Shown here piece after piece: positions 35,068-43,635 of a stretch of DNA of 64,000 bases. Position 1 is the first letter of the stretch; each line of letters starts with the position of its first letter. The stretch is from Kutzneria buriramensis (lineage in GTDB: Bacteria; Actinomycetota; Actinomycetes; Mycobacteriales; Pseudonocardiaceae): contig NZ_QUNO01000026.1 of the NCBI RefSeq assembly GCF_003387475.1, positions 1 through 64,000 on the forward strand, in the 5' to 3' direction. The position numbers and the translations under genes were made by a program. The notes under the pieces were generated by a model, which saw only the letters and a list, made by a program, of their open reading frames with translations, made no database searches and was not told the DNA's origin.

Positions 35068-36252
35068 TCAGCGGCCGGTCGGGACGAGCCCGGCGGTCGC
35101 GTCGACGATCTCTTGGCGGCGCAGGCGGGTCTGCTTCGGCATGTTCCAGCCGACGACGGCGACGGGACGGCCGGCCACGCTGTGCCGGGCCACGAAACGG
35201 CGGCTTGCGATGTCACCGTCCACAATGGTCACGTTGGCGTCGGCACGCGGCGTCCCGTGGACTTGGATCTTGGCGTCGAACTGGTCGGTCCAGAAGTAGG
35301 GGATCGGCCTGTAGGGCCGGTCGGCGCCGAGGATGTTGGCGGCCACGACGGACGCCTGCTCGATAGCGTTGGTACGGTTCTCCAGCCTCAGCAGGGAATC
35401 GTAATGTTGCCAGCGGGCGACGTCGCCGACGGCGTGGATTCCTTCCGCAGCGCGACAACGGGAGTCGCAGACCACGCCGTTGTCCAACGTCAGGCCGCTT
35501 CCAGACAGCCAGTCGGTGTTGGGGATGCCGCCGATGGCCACCACGACGACGTCCGCCGGCAGTTCCTCACCGGTGTCCAGGCGCACCCCCGCGACCCGGC
35601 TCCGACGGCCGGTCAGCGCGGTGACGCCCGTGCCGAGCCGGAGTTGGATGCCGTACTCGGCGTGTACGTCGCCGAGCAGGCTCGAGACCATCGGGCCCAG
35701 CTGGCTGAACATCGGCGCCGGCTGCGGGCCGACCATCGTTACGTCGAGGCCCAGCGTGCGGGCGGTAGCGGCGATCTCCGCGCCGAGCACACCCTCGCCG
35801 ACGACCACGAGCCGCTTCGACTGCGCCAGGTCCACTTGGAGCGCGAGAGTGTCGCCGAGCGTGCGCAGGACATGCACACCGGCCAGGTCTGCCGTTTCGG
35901 GCAGTGCGCGGGGGCGGACGCCGGTGGCGAGCACGATCGACTCGGCTCGCAGCACGCGTCCCGACGCGGTTTGCACGGTCCGGGTCGCGGCGTCTAGGCC
36001 GATGGCCGGATCGCCGAGCACGAACTCGGCGTCCAGGTCGGACAGTGCTGCCGACGACCGCAGCTGCGCCCGCTCGGGTTCCCACTGACCGGCCAGGACC
36101 TGTTTGGACAGCGGCGGCCGGTCGTAGGGCAGGTGCGGCTCGGCGCCCAGCAGGGTCAGCCGGCCGCGATATCCACCACGCCGCAGCGATTCCGCTGTGG
36201 ACAGGCCGGCCGCCGACGCGCCGACGATCAGAACGCTGGCGGGGGTGTTCAT
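35068..36252 (-). CDS. FAD-dependent ferredoxin reductase
   Basis: A 394-residue pyridine-nucleotide-disulfide-type reductase. The N-terminal FAD motif is VLIVGASAAGLSTAESLRRG, the NAD(P)H motif is RLVVVGEGVLGAEIAATART, and the second FAD motif is GIHAVGDVARW. The C-terminal part (YFWTDQFDAKIQVHG) matches the putidaredoxin/rhodocoxin-reductase type. It passes electrons from NAD(P)H to the ferredoxin encoded next. The start at MNTPASVLIVG is chosen over a longer frame that lacks family similarity. Confidence 0.92.
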   Translation of the reverse strand: MNTPASVLIVGASAAGLSTAESLRRGGYRGRLTLLGAEPHLPYDRPPLSKQVLAGQWEPERAQLRSSAALSDLDAEFVLGDPAIGLDAATRTVQTASGRVLRAESIVLATGVRPRALPETADLAGVHVLRTLGDTLALQVDLAQSKRLVVVGEGVLGAEIAATARTLGLDVTMVGPQPAPMFSQLGPMVSSLLGDVHAEYGIQLRLGTGVTALTGRRSRVAGVRLDTGEELPADVVVVAIGGIPNTDWLSGSGLTLDNGVVCDSRCRAAEGIHAVGDVARWQHYDSLLRLENRTNAIEQASVVAANILGADRPYRPIPYFWTDQFDAKIQVHGTPRADANVTIVDGDIASRRFVARHSVAGRPVAVVGWNMPKQTRLRRQEIVDATAGLVPTGR

Positions 36253-36281
36253 GCTCTCTCCCGAGGGTTCGTGGGTGCAGG

Positions 36282-36629
36282 TCAGGCCGTCCGGCGGCGC
36301 AGCACGAGGCCGGAGCCGGCGCCGAGGCCGACGACACCGAGCCCGATGGCGGTCATCAGCCCCTGGACGCCGCCGACGAGCAGGTAGACCAGGACGCCGG
36401 AGGTGACGTTGAACAGGAACAGGAACCACAGCACCGGCCGGGAGGTCAGGAACGACTTGATCGGCTCCCGACGAGCCAGCAGCGAGCCCGCCACCAGCGA
36501 GACCAGCACCATCGTCACGCTGGCCATGGTCTGCTGGGTGGGGTCGGGGATCAGGCGGCCGACGGACAGCGTGCCGAGCAGGCCGAACACGAAGGCGAAC
36601 CCGAGTAGCCAGGAGACCAAGGTCTTCAC
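36282..36629 (-). CDS. Small integral membrane protein
   Basis: A 115-residue protein with four predicted helices: about 4-24 (VSWLLGFAFVFGLLGTLSVG), 34-50, 65-85 (PVLWFLFLFNVTSGVLVYLL) and 88-108. The C-terminus is basic. AAAGGA precedes its GTG start. It is first in the P450 operon, 29 bases before the reductase. I do not recognise a function; it may be a transporter-like or membrane-anchoring partner of the oxidation system. Confidence 0.7.
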   Translation of the reverse strand: MKTLVSWLLGFAFVFGLLGTLSVGRLIPDPTQQTMASVTMVLVSLVAGSLLARREPIKSFLTSRPVLWFLFLFNVTSGVLVYLLVGGVQGLMTAIGLGVVGLGAGSGLVLRRRTA

Positions 36630-36722
36630 GGGGTGCGTCCTTTCGGGACTGTTGGTGTGGTTTCGATGTGGAAAACGATGCCGCCGACGGCCGGCCGGAA
36701 CGAGGGGGCGCACACCCAAATG

Positions 36723-36746
36723 CGTGGTGTAGTCCGCTACACCACG
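36723..36746. promoter_or_regulatory. Perfect palindromic operator candidate
   Basis: CGTGGTGTAG at 36723-36732 is perfectly repeated in inverted orientation at 36737-36746 with a 4-base spacer. It lies midway between the divergent P450 operon and the kinase gene. A palindrome with this spacing suits a dimeric LuxR-type response regulator, such as the one encoded at 37940. The sequence is certain; the regulator is inference. Confidence 0.55.
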
Positions 36747-36800
36747 ACGGTGGCGCCTGCCCGGGCGCGCAAGCGCGCCGGGCCGCCTAGCCTTTGCTCC

Positions 36801-37952
36801 ATGCGCAAGACGGTGCGGCAGGCCGGCCGGGCCACCGCTCACCTGGCCCGGGCCGCAGCCTTGGCCTTGGGCACCTACCTGTTCATCACGATGCTGCTGA
36901 TCGCGGTCGCCGGCGCCATGGTGGTGATCGGGATCGGCACGGTGCCGGAGACGGTGCTGCTAGTACGCAAGATCGCCGGGGCCAAGCGCCGCCACGTGCG
37001 GGAGTGGACGGGGCGGGAGATTCCCGAGGCGTACCTGGCTATTCCCGGCCCGCTCCGGGAGAGCCTGCGCGCGGCGGTCCGCGATCCCTGCACCTACGCC
37101 GACCTGCGCTGGATGCTCGCTTACTACGGATACGGCGTGCTGGCCGTGCTGGCGATGCCGCTGTGGCCGCTCGGCCTGCTGGTGGACGGGGTCTGGTGTG
37201 GGCTGCTGCGAAGGCGCGCGATGCTGTTGCCGCTGATCGTCCGGCTGGCCGACCTCGACGCCGCCTGGTCGACGGCGCTGCTCAAGCCGCCGCCGAGGGC
37301 ACGGCTGGCCGAGCGCGTCCGGGAACTGGCCGATACACGGGCCGGTGCGGTTGCTGCGCACGGCGCCGAACTTCGCCGGATTGAGCGGGATCTGCACGAC
37401 GGCGTGCAAGCGCGGCTGGTGTCCATGTCGATGCGGATCGGCCTGGCCAAACGTGCGTACGAGAAGGACCCGGTGGCCGGCCGCAAGCTGCTGGACGACG
37501 CCCAGGCCCAGGCGGAGGAGGCGCTGACGGAGCTACGGCATGTGGTGCGGGGCATCCACCCGCCGATCCTCACCGACCGCGGTCTGGTCGGCGCCGTCCG
37601 GGCGCTCGCGGCCGGCAGCGGACTGACCGTCGTGGTGGCCGGGGACGACGCGGGCCCCCGGGCCCCGGCCGCCGTTGAGGCGGCCGCGTACTTCGTCGTG
37701 GCCGAGGCGCTGACGAACGCGGCGAAACACAGTGGAGCGGACCGGGCCGAGGTTCGCATCGCGCGGACGGACATCGGCCTGCGGGTACTGGTGCGGGACG
37801 AGGGCCGTGGCGGTGCCGAGGATCTGGGGACCAGTGGGTCCGGGCTGCTGGGGATACGTCGCCGGATCGCGGCCCTCGACGGCACCATGGCGTTGAGCAG
37901 TCCGGCCGGTGGGCCGACGATGATCGATGTGGAGCTGCCATGCGCGTGGTGA
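36801..37952 (+). CDS. NarL-type sensor histidine kinase
   Basis: A 383-residue membrane kinase. Two to four hydrophobic segments lie in residues 15-140 (ALALGTYLFITMLLIAVAGA; YYGYGVLAVLAMPLWPLGLL). A HisKA_3 dimerisation domain carries the phospho-acceptor His in RIERDLHDGVQARLVSMSMR (about residue 199). The ATPase domain shows EALTNAAKHSGA and DEGRGGAEDLGTSGSGLLGI. The start at MRKTVRQAGRAT is supported by the divergent promoter region. It overlaps the response-regulator gene by 13 bases. Confidence 0.9.
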   Translation: MRKTVRQAGRATAHLARAAALALGTYLFITMLLIAVAGAMVVIGIGTVPETVLLVRKIAGAKRRHVREWTGREIPEAYLAIPGPLRESLRAAVRDPCTYADLRWMLAYYGYGVLAVLAMPLWPLGLLVDGVWCGLLRRRAMLLPLIVRLADLDAAWSTALLKPPPRARLAERVRELADTRAGAVAAHGAELRRIERDLHDGVQARLVSMSMRIGLAKRAYEKDPVAGRKLLDDAQAQAEEALTELRHVVRGIHPPILTDRGLVGAVRALAAGSGLTVVVAGDDAGPRAPAAVEAAAYFVVAEALTNAAKHSGADRAEVRIARTDIGLRVLVRDEGRGGAEDLGTSGSGLLGIRRRIAALDGTMALSSPAGGPTMIDVELPCAW

Positions 37953-38584
37953 TCGCCGAGGACAACGCCCTGCTGCGGGAGGGGCTGCTGCTGCTGCTCA
38001 CCTCGGCCGGCCACGAGGTGGTGGCGGTGGCGACCAGCGGGCCGGAGGTGTTGCCGGCGTTGCTGGAGCATCGTCCCGACGTCGCGGTGCTGGATGTTCG
38101 GATGCCGCCAGGGTTCCGGGACGAGGGTCTGCTGGCGGCGTTGGCGGCGCGTGCGGAGATCCCCGGGCTGCCGGTGCTAGTGCTGTCGCAGTACGTCGAG
38201 CAGGCCTACGCAGCCGAGCTGCTGGGTGGCGGCGCGAGCGGCATCGGCTATCTGCTCAAGGACCGGGTGGGCCGGGTGGACGAGTTCCTGGAGGCGCTCG
38301 ACCGGGTTGCCGCCGGCGGCACCGCACTCGATCCGGAGGTGATCACCGAGCTGCTGACCCGCCGCCGGGACTCGCCGCTGGACGCGCTGACGCCCCGGGA
38401 GCGGCAAGTGCTGGAGCTGATGGCCGAGGGGCACGACAACACCACGATCGCTTCGACGCTGGTCATCACCGAACGGTCCGTGCACAAGCACATCGGCAAC
38501 GTTTTCGCCAAGCTCGACCTGCCGCCCAGCGACAGCGGGCACCGGCGGGTGGTGGCGGTGCTGACTTACCTCAACAACACGTAA
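37940..38584 (+). CDS. LuxR/NarL-family response regulator
   Basis: A 214-residue regulator. The receiver has MRVVIAEDNALLREGL, the phosphorylatable Asp in VAVLDVRMPP and the conserved Lys in GIGYLLKDRVG. The C-terminal LuxR helix-turn-helix is LTPRERQVLELMAEGHDNTT, then IASTLVITERSVHKHIGNVF. It should be phosphorylated by the overlapping kinase. The palindrome at 36723-36746 is a natural binding site, which would make the P450 operon a target. Confidence 0.92.
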   Translation: MRVVIAEDNALLREGLLLLLTSAGHEVVAVATSGPEVLPALLEHRPDVAVLDVRMPPGFRDEGLLAALAARAEIPGLPVLVLSQYVEQAYAAELLGGGASGIGYLLKDRVGRVDEFLEALDRVAAGGTALDPEVITELLTRRRDSPLDALTPRERQVLELMAEGHDNTTIASTLVITERSVHKHIGNVFAKLDLPPSDSGHRRVVAVLTYLNNT

Positions 38585-38974
38585 GAGGGAAGGTTGCCGG
38601 CTGTGCGTGCCGGCACCACGCCCACGCTCGTCAGGCGGCGTTTAGGTGCTTACGGACGAAGCCCCGAGACGATCTTGTCGGCGTAGGACATGGCCTTCAA
38701 TCCGATCGGTTCACGTGGCTGGGGCCGGGCTCGCAAGGGTGCCGTAGCGGCGAGCGGTCGGCTGTGCTCGCCGTCGGCCGCCGGTTGCGCCGGCGTCTGC
38801 TCACACCGGCCCATCCGGATGATCAACAAGGTACCGGCAGGGGACAACCATGTCCTCACCTCGCCGGCACCGTGAACATTATCGACCAGTACGATGAACA
38901 CGTAGCCGGCAGCGTGAGCACCACGACCGGCAGCATTGCCCAATGTTCATGCTCATAGTCAACACCGGCTTGGT
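38585..38974. other. Gene-free stretch
   Basis: About 390 bases between the response regulator and an IS481 remnant. A 97-codon minus-strand frame lacks family motifs. Nothing else is supported. Confidence 0.35.
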
Positions 38975-39588
38975 GCTCATCCTCAACCCGCGCGACACCA
39001 CTCCTGGAGCTTGGTGTTGAAGATGTTGACGTCGTCGATGTGCACACCGTCGAACAGGCGGTAGAACTCCTCGACATCGATCCGATGGCTTCGCTCGACT
39101 GTTCCGTTCGGTCGCGGCGTGGGGGCTTGATGTAGGCGTGCTGGATTCCTTGTCCATTACGTCCCAGTGGAACGCGGACTGGAACTCCGTGCCGTTGTCG
39201 GTCTGGATTGTCGCGAGCGCGAAGGGTAGCTGTGTCAGGACGTGGTCGAGGAACTGGATGGCGGTCTTCATGGTCCGCTGTCGGGTGCAGTCGTCGATCG
39301 CGGTGTATTGGTAGAACTGGCTGCGCTTGCCGACTGGCTTCACCTCTGACTCGGGCCGGTGCGGGGTCGCTTCGAGCGGTCGTGCGGGCCGTCGACGCCC
39401 TCGGCCTCGTATCGGTGTAGCCAGTTGCGGTAGGTCGGTCGGGTGCTGCCGAAGTAGCGGCAGGCCATGGCGAGGTTGCCCGTGACTTCCTCGACGTGTC
39501 GCAGGACCGCCAGGCGGTGTCGCACCTGGCGGTCCTGCCGAGGGGTACTCGCCCAGGTCTCTCTATGATCAAGAGGCCTCGGTGTCAA
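38975..39588 (-). pseudogene. IS481-family transposase, deleted and frameshifted
   Basis: From about 39588 the minus strand gives the helix-turn-helix start (LAVLRHVEEVTGNLAMACRY, then FGSTRPTYRNWLHRYEAEGV) and, after deletion of the middle, the DDE core QFYQYTAIDDCTRQRTMKTA, then LATIQTDNGTEFQSAFHWDV. After a frame change the tail contains traces of the R-x-E-F-Y-R region. Two frame breaks and an internal deletion make it inactive. Confidence 0.8.
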
Positions 39589-39791
39589 GCATCTCCGTCA
39601 GTTTTGTCGACACGAAGGTCGGGGTCTGACGGGACAACTGCAGTGCGGCACGGGTGAAACGGCTATTAATCCCTTGTGTGGACGTGGATCTTGGTCGATT
39701 GCCGTCTGTCAAGGGCTTCGTTATTTCTCGAGGTTAACCGGGGGATTGTCGGTCAAAGCTCGCGCAAAGCCGGCTCGCCCCCGATGTGCCC

Positions 39792-40184
39792 TCAGTGGCT
39801 CTTATTGTCCGTGATCCACACTTTGGCGACCGCGTCGCTGGTGTTTGGAACGGTGACAGGATCGCTGAGAGTTTTCACATCCCCAGGCTTTTGGCTGGAG
39901 AGGAGGAGTCTTGTACCCTTCTTCCACCAATAGCCGTAGACGGGGGTGTCGCAGCCGATCGCTGGGATATTGTACGGACCGAGCGCGACGCCAACTGGCG
40001 GGAACGTCTGCCAATTCTGATTGGTGCCCCGCACTACGAAGGACTGGAATGCGGGGCCGCCGCTGCAGATTTGGATCTGTACCGACGAATTGTCGGCGGC
40101 GTAACTCGCTCCGGGTGTGGCCAGACCGCCGACGGCGAAAGTGGCGGCTACCGCTACGGCAATCTTGACCCAGGGTTGGGACAT
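39792..40184 (-). CDS. Secreted small protein, paralogue A
   Basis: A 130-residue protein with a signal peptide (MSQPWVKIAVAVAATFAVGG, cleavage likely after SYAAD). The mature ~100 residues contain VQIQICSGGPAFQSFVVRGT, GCDTPVYGYWWKKGTRLLL and VAKVWITDNKSH, and only two Cys, which could form one disulfide. The same layout (VQVCT, GCFTYANWWWQKGTPL, VYTVWVTV) is found in the gene at 60245-60610, so the two are distant paralogues. The frame is longer upstream, but MSQPWV gives the proper signal peptide. Function unknown; a small beta-sandwich is likely. Confidence 0.75.
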   Translation of the reverse strand: MSQPWVKIAVAVAATFAVGGLATPGASYAADNSSVQIQICSGGPAFQSFVVRGTNQNWQTFPPVGVALGPYNIPAIGCDTPVYGYWWKKGTRLLLSSQKPGDVKTLSDPVTVPNTSDAVAKVWITDNKSH

Positions 40185-40862
40185 AAACGTCACTACCTTA
40201 TTGTTGTGCCTCGAGGGAATTTCTCCCTTCGACGAGTTCACCTTGCAGGGGTGGTAACCATCCCGGGGATGGCCCTGCCACCTTGTGTGATGAGACCTAA
40301 TATGGACAGTTGCGACGCAGTAGCTCCATTCCGGTGCGGGTTGAACCCTTCAGCACCGGCGTTGGCCAAGGCCGGCTTCCTGCGCCGCGATCGTCGCGAT
40401 TGGTCTGCAGCTTGAGTGCAAGGGGCGCGCCACTATTTCCGTAGAACGCGGATAACGTCATACACCCGTGACGAGAGCGCTGAAGGCACATTCGACTCCG
40501 CGGCGCGCAGACGCGGTCCGGCAAGGTCGTGTACAGTACGGGTCTCAACATGGCATGCGGACTGGAGCGAGGTCCAGCGGAACGAATCTCGTCCCGTCCA
40601 TCGGGAGACGTCGAACGACTTCCGACTCTCCCTCGCGTGTGAGCGGATTCTGGTGAACGTACCGAGCCGCATGGATTCTTCGTGCCGGCCTGGCGGGTGA
40701 TCGGGCTGGCCCTGGAGCAGCTCTCGCGGGCCTGGGCCGAGGCGTAGCGAGTCAACTTTCCCGGATACCGGTCTGGGCACGATCCTTTCGACCGCTGCGG
40801 TCTGGGGGCACAATGCTTCCTGCCGGCAGCTATCCAACGGCCTCGGCAAAGTCGTATTTCAG
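40185..40862. other. Gene-free stretch
   Basis: About 680 bases without a supportable gene. Open frames on both strands (40297-40755 minus, 40416-40700 plus) show no motifs or starts. The first 80 bases hold the promoter of the secreted-protein gene. Confidence 0.4.
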
Positions 40863-41105
40863 CTGGTGAGCAGTAGTGTGACCGGACGGAGCGGGTCCCA
40901 GGCGTGATGTCGGACGGTATGGGCGATGTCCAGGCGCAGGACGCTGATAGTCAGGTTGCGCAGTGAGGCCATGACGCGGGGGCCGTTGCCGGTGCGGATC
41001 TGGGAGCGGTCCTCGTCGAGGGTGACGTCATGTACCCAGTGGAGGTGGGTTTCGAGGCTCCAGTTGCCGCGGATCCAGGTGGCGAGGTCCCGTGGGGCGA
41101 CAAAC
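40863..41105 (-). pseudogene. ISAs1-family transposase C-terminal remnant
   Basis: The minus strand gives RGNWSLETHLHWVHDVTLDE, then RSQIRTGNGPRVMASLRNLT and DIAHTVRHHAWDPLRPVTLL. This is the familiar ISAs1 transposase end (RxHWxIE...LHWxLDVxFxED...N). Everything upstream is degraded. Confidence 0.75.
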
Positions 41106-41399
41106 GACTTTTCCGGAGCCCTGCGCCATCGCCGACACTAGCTTCGGCGATGGCGCCACCGAGTCGACGACCATGATCCGCACGAAATAGAGGCATGGGT
41201 TTGCTCCACCCATTCGGGTGGCTCTAGGTGGCATGCCCCTCAATTCGCCGCTGACGGCGTTAACGGTGGTGGCAGGTGCGGTCCCGTTCAGGGACACACC
41301 GCGCCCGTCGTAGCGGCCCAATGACGGACAATTCTTTCCGGCAGCGCATGGTGACGTTCTTATGGCCGGTGGACACGTCGTCCCCGTCAGTGTCGCCCG
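41106..41399. other. Degraded DNA between two IS relics
   Basis: No gene recognised. Probably decayed transposon sequence. Confidence 0.3.
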
Positions 41400-41653
41400 C
41401 GCTGGACCGTGAACTGCTCGACCGCACTCTGATCTGGAACCAGCTCCATCTTCTGCGCGCTGGGCGAGTTCAAGGACCACCACAAGCGGCACCGCCCCAT
41501 CAAAATCGGCACTGCCTCCATCAAGCTATGGATCAGGCAGCACCACTTCGTCCGGTCCCGCCAGTCACCGATCCAGGAGGGGCCGCCCATCTGGACGTAC
41601 GCCGACATGACCGTCTCGGGGGAATCATCCACGAGTGTCGACGGGCGGCCTGA
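41400..41653 (+). pseudogene. Integrase-core (IS3/IS481-like) transposase C-terminal fragment
   Basis: The frame ending at 41653 contains DRTLIWNQLHLLR, HQAMDQAAPLRPVPPVTDPG and DVRRHDRLGGIIHECRRAA. This matches the typical C-terminus of integrase-core transposases found as 'HRPHRALxQAAPLRPLP...HDRLGGLIHEYxxAA'. The catalytic part is missing. Confidence 0.6.
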
Positions 41654-42095
41654 CCTGTGCGGACGTGATTTCTCGGCAGGTTCAGCGTTGCCGGTGCGAA
41701 GCGGATGCGTCCTCCTTTTCGGCCCAAAACCGACATCACAGCTCAACCTGACGTCGACGCCAGGCCTGAACGTACATCTGAACATCTGCCGCGAATTTCG
41801 GAAATTCCGGCAGCGACGACCTCGACGTGCAGATCCTTGGCTAAGGTGGTCACCGGCAAGTCTGGGGTGACACCGTGTTCCGCTTCGGCCGAGCAAATCG
41901 CTCAGGTCGACCATGCATTCAGATGGCATAAAGAAACACGGCGAACCGGCGGCTATCCGTTACTTCACCGTCGGAACCCCGCTCGCAAAGGGGTCGAAAA
42001 CCAACCGGGTCGACGCGCCTGGGTTGTGCTCCGTAGTCAGGAACATAAAGTTACCGGGCGAGCGCGGGACCGCGCAGAAGGCGAGCGTACGTGGC
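41654..42095. promoter_or_regulatory. Upstream region of the lipid-polyketide operon
   Basis: About 440 bases with no supported gene. As the sequence before the first gene of the tight operon at 42096-59048 it should contain its promoter. I could not fix promoter elements by eye. Confidence 0.35.
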
Positions 42096-43628
42096 ATGTA
42101 CGGACCGAATTCTCCTGCTATCTTTATGGATGTGCAAACCCTTCTCGTCGAGCTTCTCGCCGGCTACCTTGAGACGCCATCGACCGAAATTCAGGTGAAC
42201 ACGCCACTTTCCGAATATGGTCTGGATTCAGTATACGCGCTGACCGTGTGCGCCGATGTCGAGGAACGTCTGGGCCTTGTACTGGATCCGGCCATTATGT
42301 GGGACTACCCGACGGTGGACGCCCTTTCCCACGCTATCGTGAAGATCGCGAACTCGTCCGCCGCCCCGGCCGACGGCCAGTCGACACAGCCGCAGCACCC
42401 GCGCAACCCACGTAGCCTGCCGACCCAGGACCTGCTCGGCGAGGCCGTGCTGCCCGCCGACATCACGCCAACGCCGGATGCCTTGCCGGCGGCCTCGGCC
42501 CCTTACCGCACCGCTCTCGTCACCGGCGCCACTGGATTCGCGGGCGCGTTCATTCTTCGCGAGTTGCTCGACCGGTCCACCGCCCAGGTTTTCGTGCTCG
42601 TGCGCGCGCAGGACGCGGACGACGCCGTCCGCCGTGTGCGCGAGAACCTGACGAAGTACGGGCTGTGGCGGGACGACGACCACCGCCGGCTGGTCGGTGT
42701 GGCCGGTGATCTCGGCCTTCCCGATCTGGGCCTTTCCCAGACGGTCTACCGCGAGCTGGCCGACCAGGTCGAAGTGATCATCCACAATGGCGCGACGGTC
42801 AACTTCGTGCTGCCGTACGCGCGGCTGAAATCGGTCAATGTGCTAGGTACCCAGGAGATACTCCGGTTGGCCTGCCGAGGACGGATCAAGCCTGTCCACC
42901 ACGTGTCCTCGCTCGGAGTGATTCCCGAGCGCCCCGGCGTGCAGTACTTCGCCGAAGCCGAGCTCACCGACCCGGCTGACGTACTGGGCGGATACCGGCA
43001 GACGAAGTGGGTTTCCGACCGCCTGGTCACGCTCGCCGGGAGCCGCGGACTACCCGTCTGTATCTACCGCCCCGGCAGCATTACCGGGGCCCAGGCCACT
43101 GGTGTCAGCCCGATGGACTTCGTCAACGCGCTGATAACGGGTTGTACACAGCTCCGCTCCGCGTTGGAGTTCGATGTCGACGTCCTGGCCGTGCCAGTCG
43201 ACTTCTGCGGCGCGGCTATCGTGCACATCGCGCTGAGCGGTACCCGGCACGGCAGCGTGTTCCACCTGCCCGGCAGCCGCCCGCTGCCCTGGAACGAGTT
43301 GATCGGGATGGTCCGCGACTGCGGCTACCCGATGCGTTCGGCCCCCTACCAGCAGTGGCACGACGAATTAGCGGCCGCGTCGGGTCACGCGCTCGTGCCC
43401 TACCTGACGCTGTTCGACCAGGATGCTCCCGGCGCCGAGATCGGGGTGGCGGGTAACGAGCCGCACATCGCCACCGCCAACATCGACGCCGCCCTGATGG
43501 GCAGCGGCATCGAGTGCCGACCCGTGAACCGGGAGATGGTCTCCTCCTGCCTCGACTACCTGGTGCGCCTGGGCCATCTCACCCCCCCTTTGACGGAGCC
43601 GGCTGCCCTGGTCCGGCCGCGAGGCTGA
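42096..43628 (+). CDS. ACP - thioester reductase (chain-release) didomain protein
   Basis: A 510-residue protein. Residues ~10-85 are an acyl carrier protein with the phosphopantetheine Ser in YGLDSVYAL (about residue 44). A Pro/Ala linker leads to a thioester-reductase domain from ~138: NADPH motif LVTGATGFAGAFILRELLDR, then VEVIIHNGATVNFVLPYARL, VHHVSSLGVIP, and the catalytic Tyr/Lys in YRQTKWVSDRL (Y-x-x-x-K). Such Lys2/NRPS-R-type domains release a carrier-bound acyl chain by two-electron reduction to an aldehyde, or four-electron to an alcohol. The start at 42096 (MYGPNS) is a choice; 42126 (MDVQTLL) is possible. Seven bases separate it from the FAAL gene. Confidence 0.9.
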   Translation: MYGPNSPAIFMDVQTLLVELLAGYLETPSTEIQVNTPLSEYGLDSVYALTVCADVEERLGLVLDPAIMWDYPTVDALSHAIVKIANSSAAPADGQSTQPQHPRNPRSLPTQDLLGEAVLPADITPTPDALPAASAPYRTALVTGATGFAGAFILRELLDRSTAQVFVLVRAQDADDAVRRVRENLTKYGLWRDDDHRRLVGVAGDLGLPDLGLSQTVYRELADQVEVIIHNGATVNFVLPYARLKSVNVLGTQEILRLACRGRIKPVHHVSSLGVIPERPGVQYFAEAELTDPADVLGGYRQTKWVSDRLVTLAGSRGLPVCIYRPGSITGAQATGVSPMDFVNALITGCTQLRSALEFDVDVLAVPVDFCGAAIVHIALSGTRHGSVFHLPGSRPLPWNELIGMVRDCGYPMRSAPYQQWHDELAAASGHALVPYLTLFDQDAPGAEIGVAGNEPHIATANIDAALMGSGIECRPVNREMVSSCLDYLVRLGHLTPPLTEPAALVRPRG

Positions 43629-43635
43629 CCAGCAT

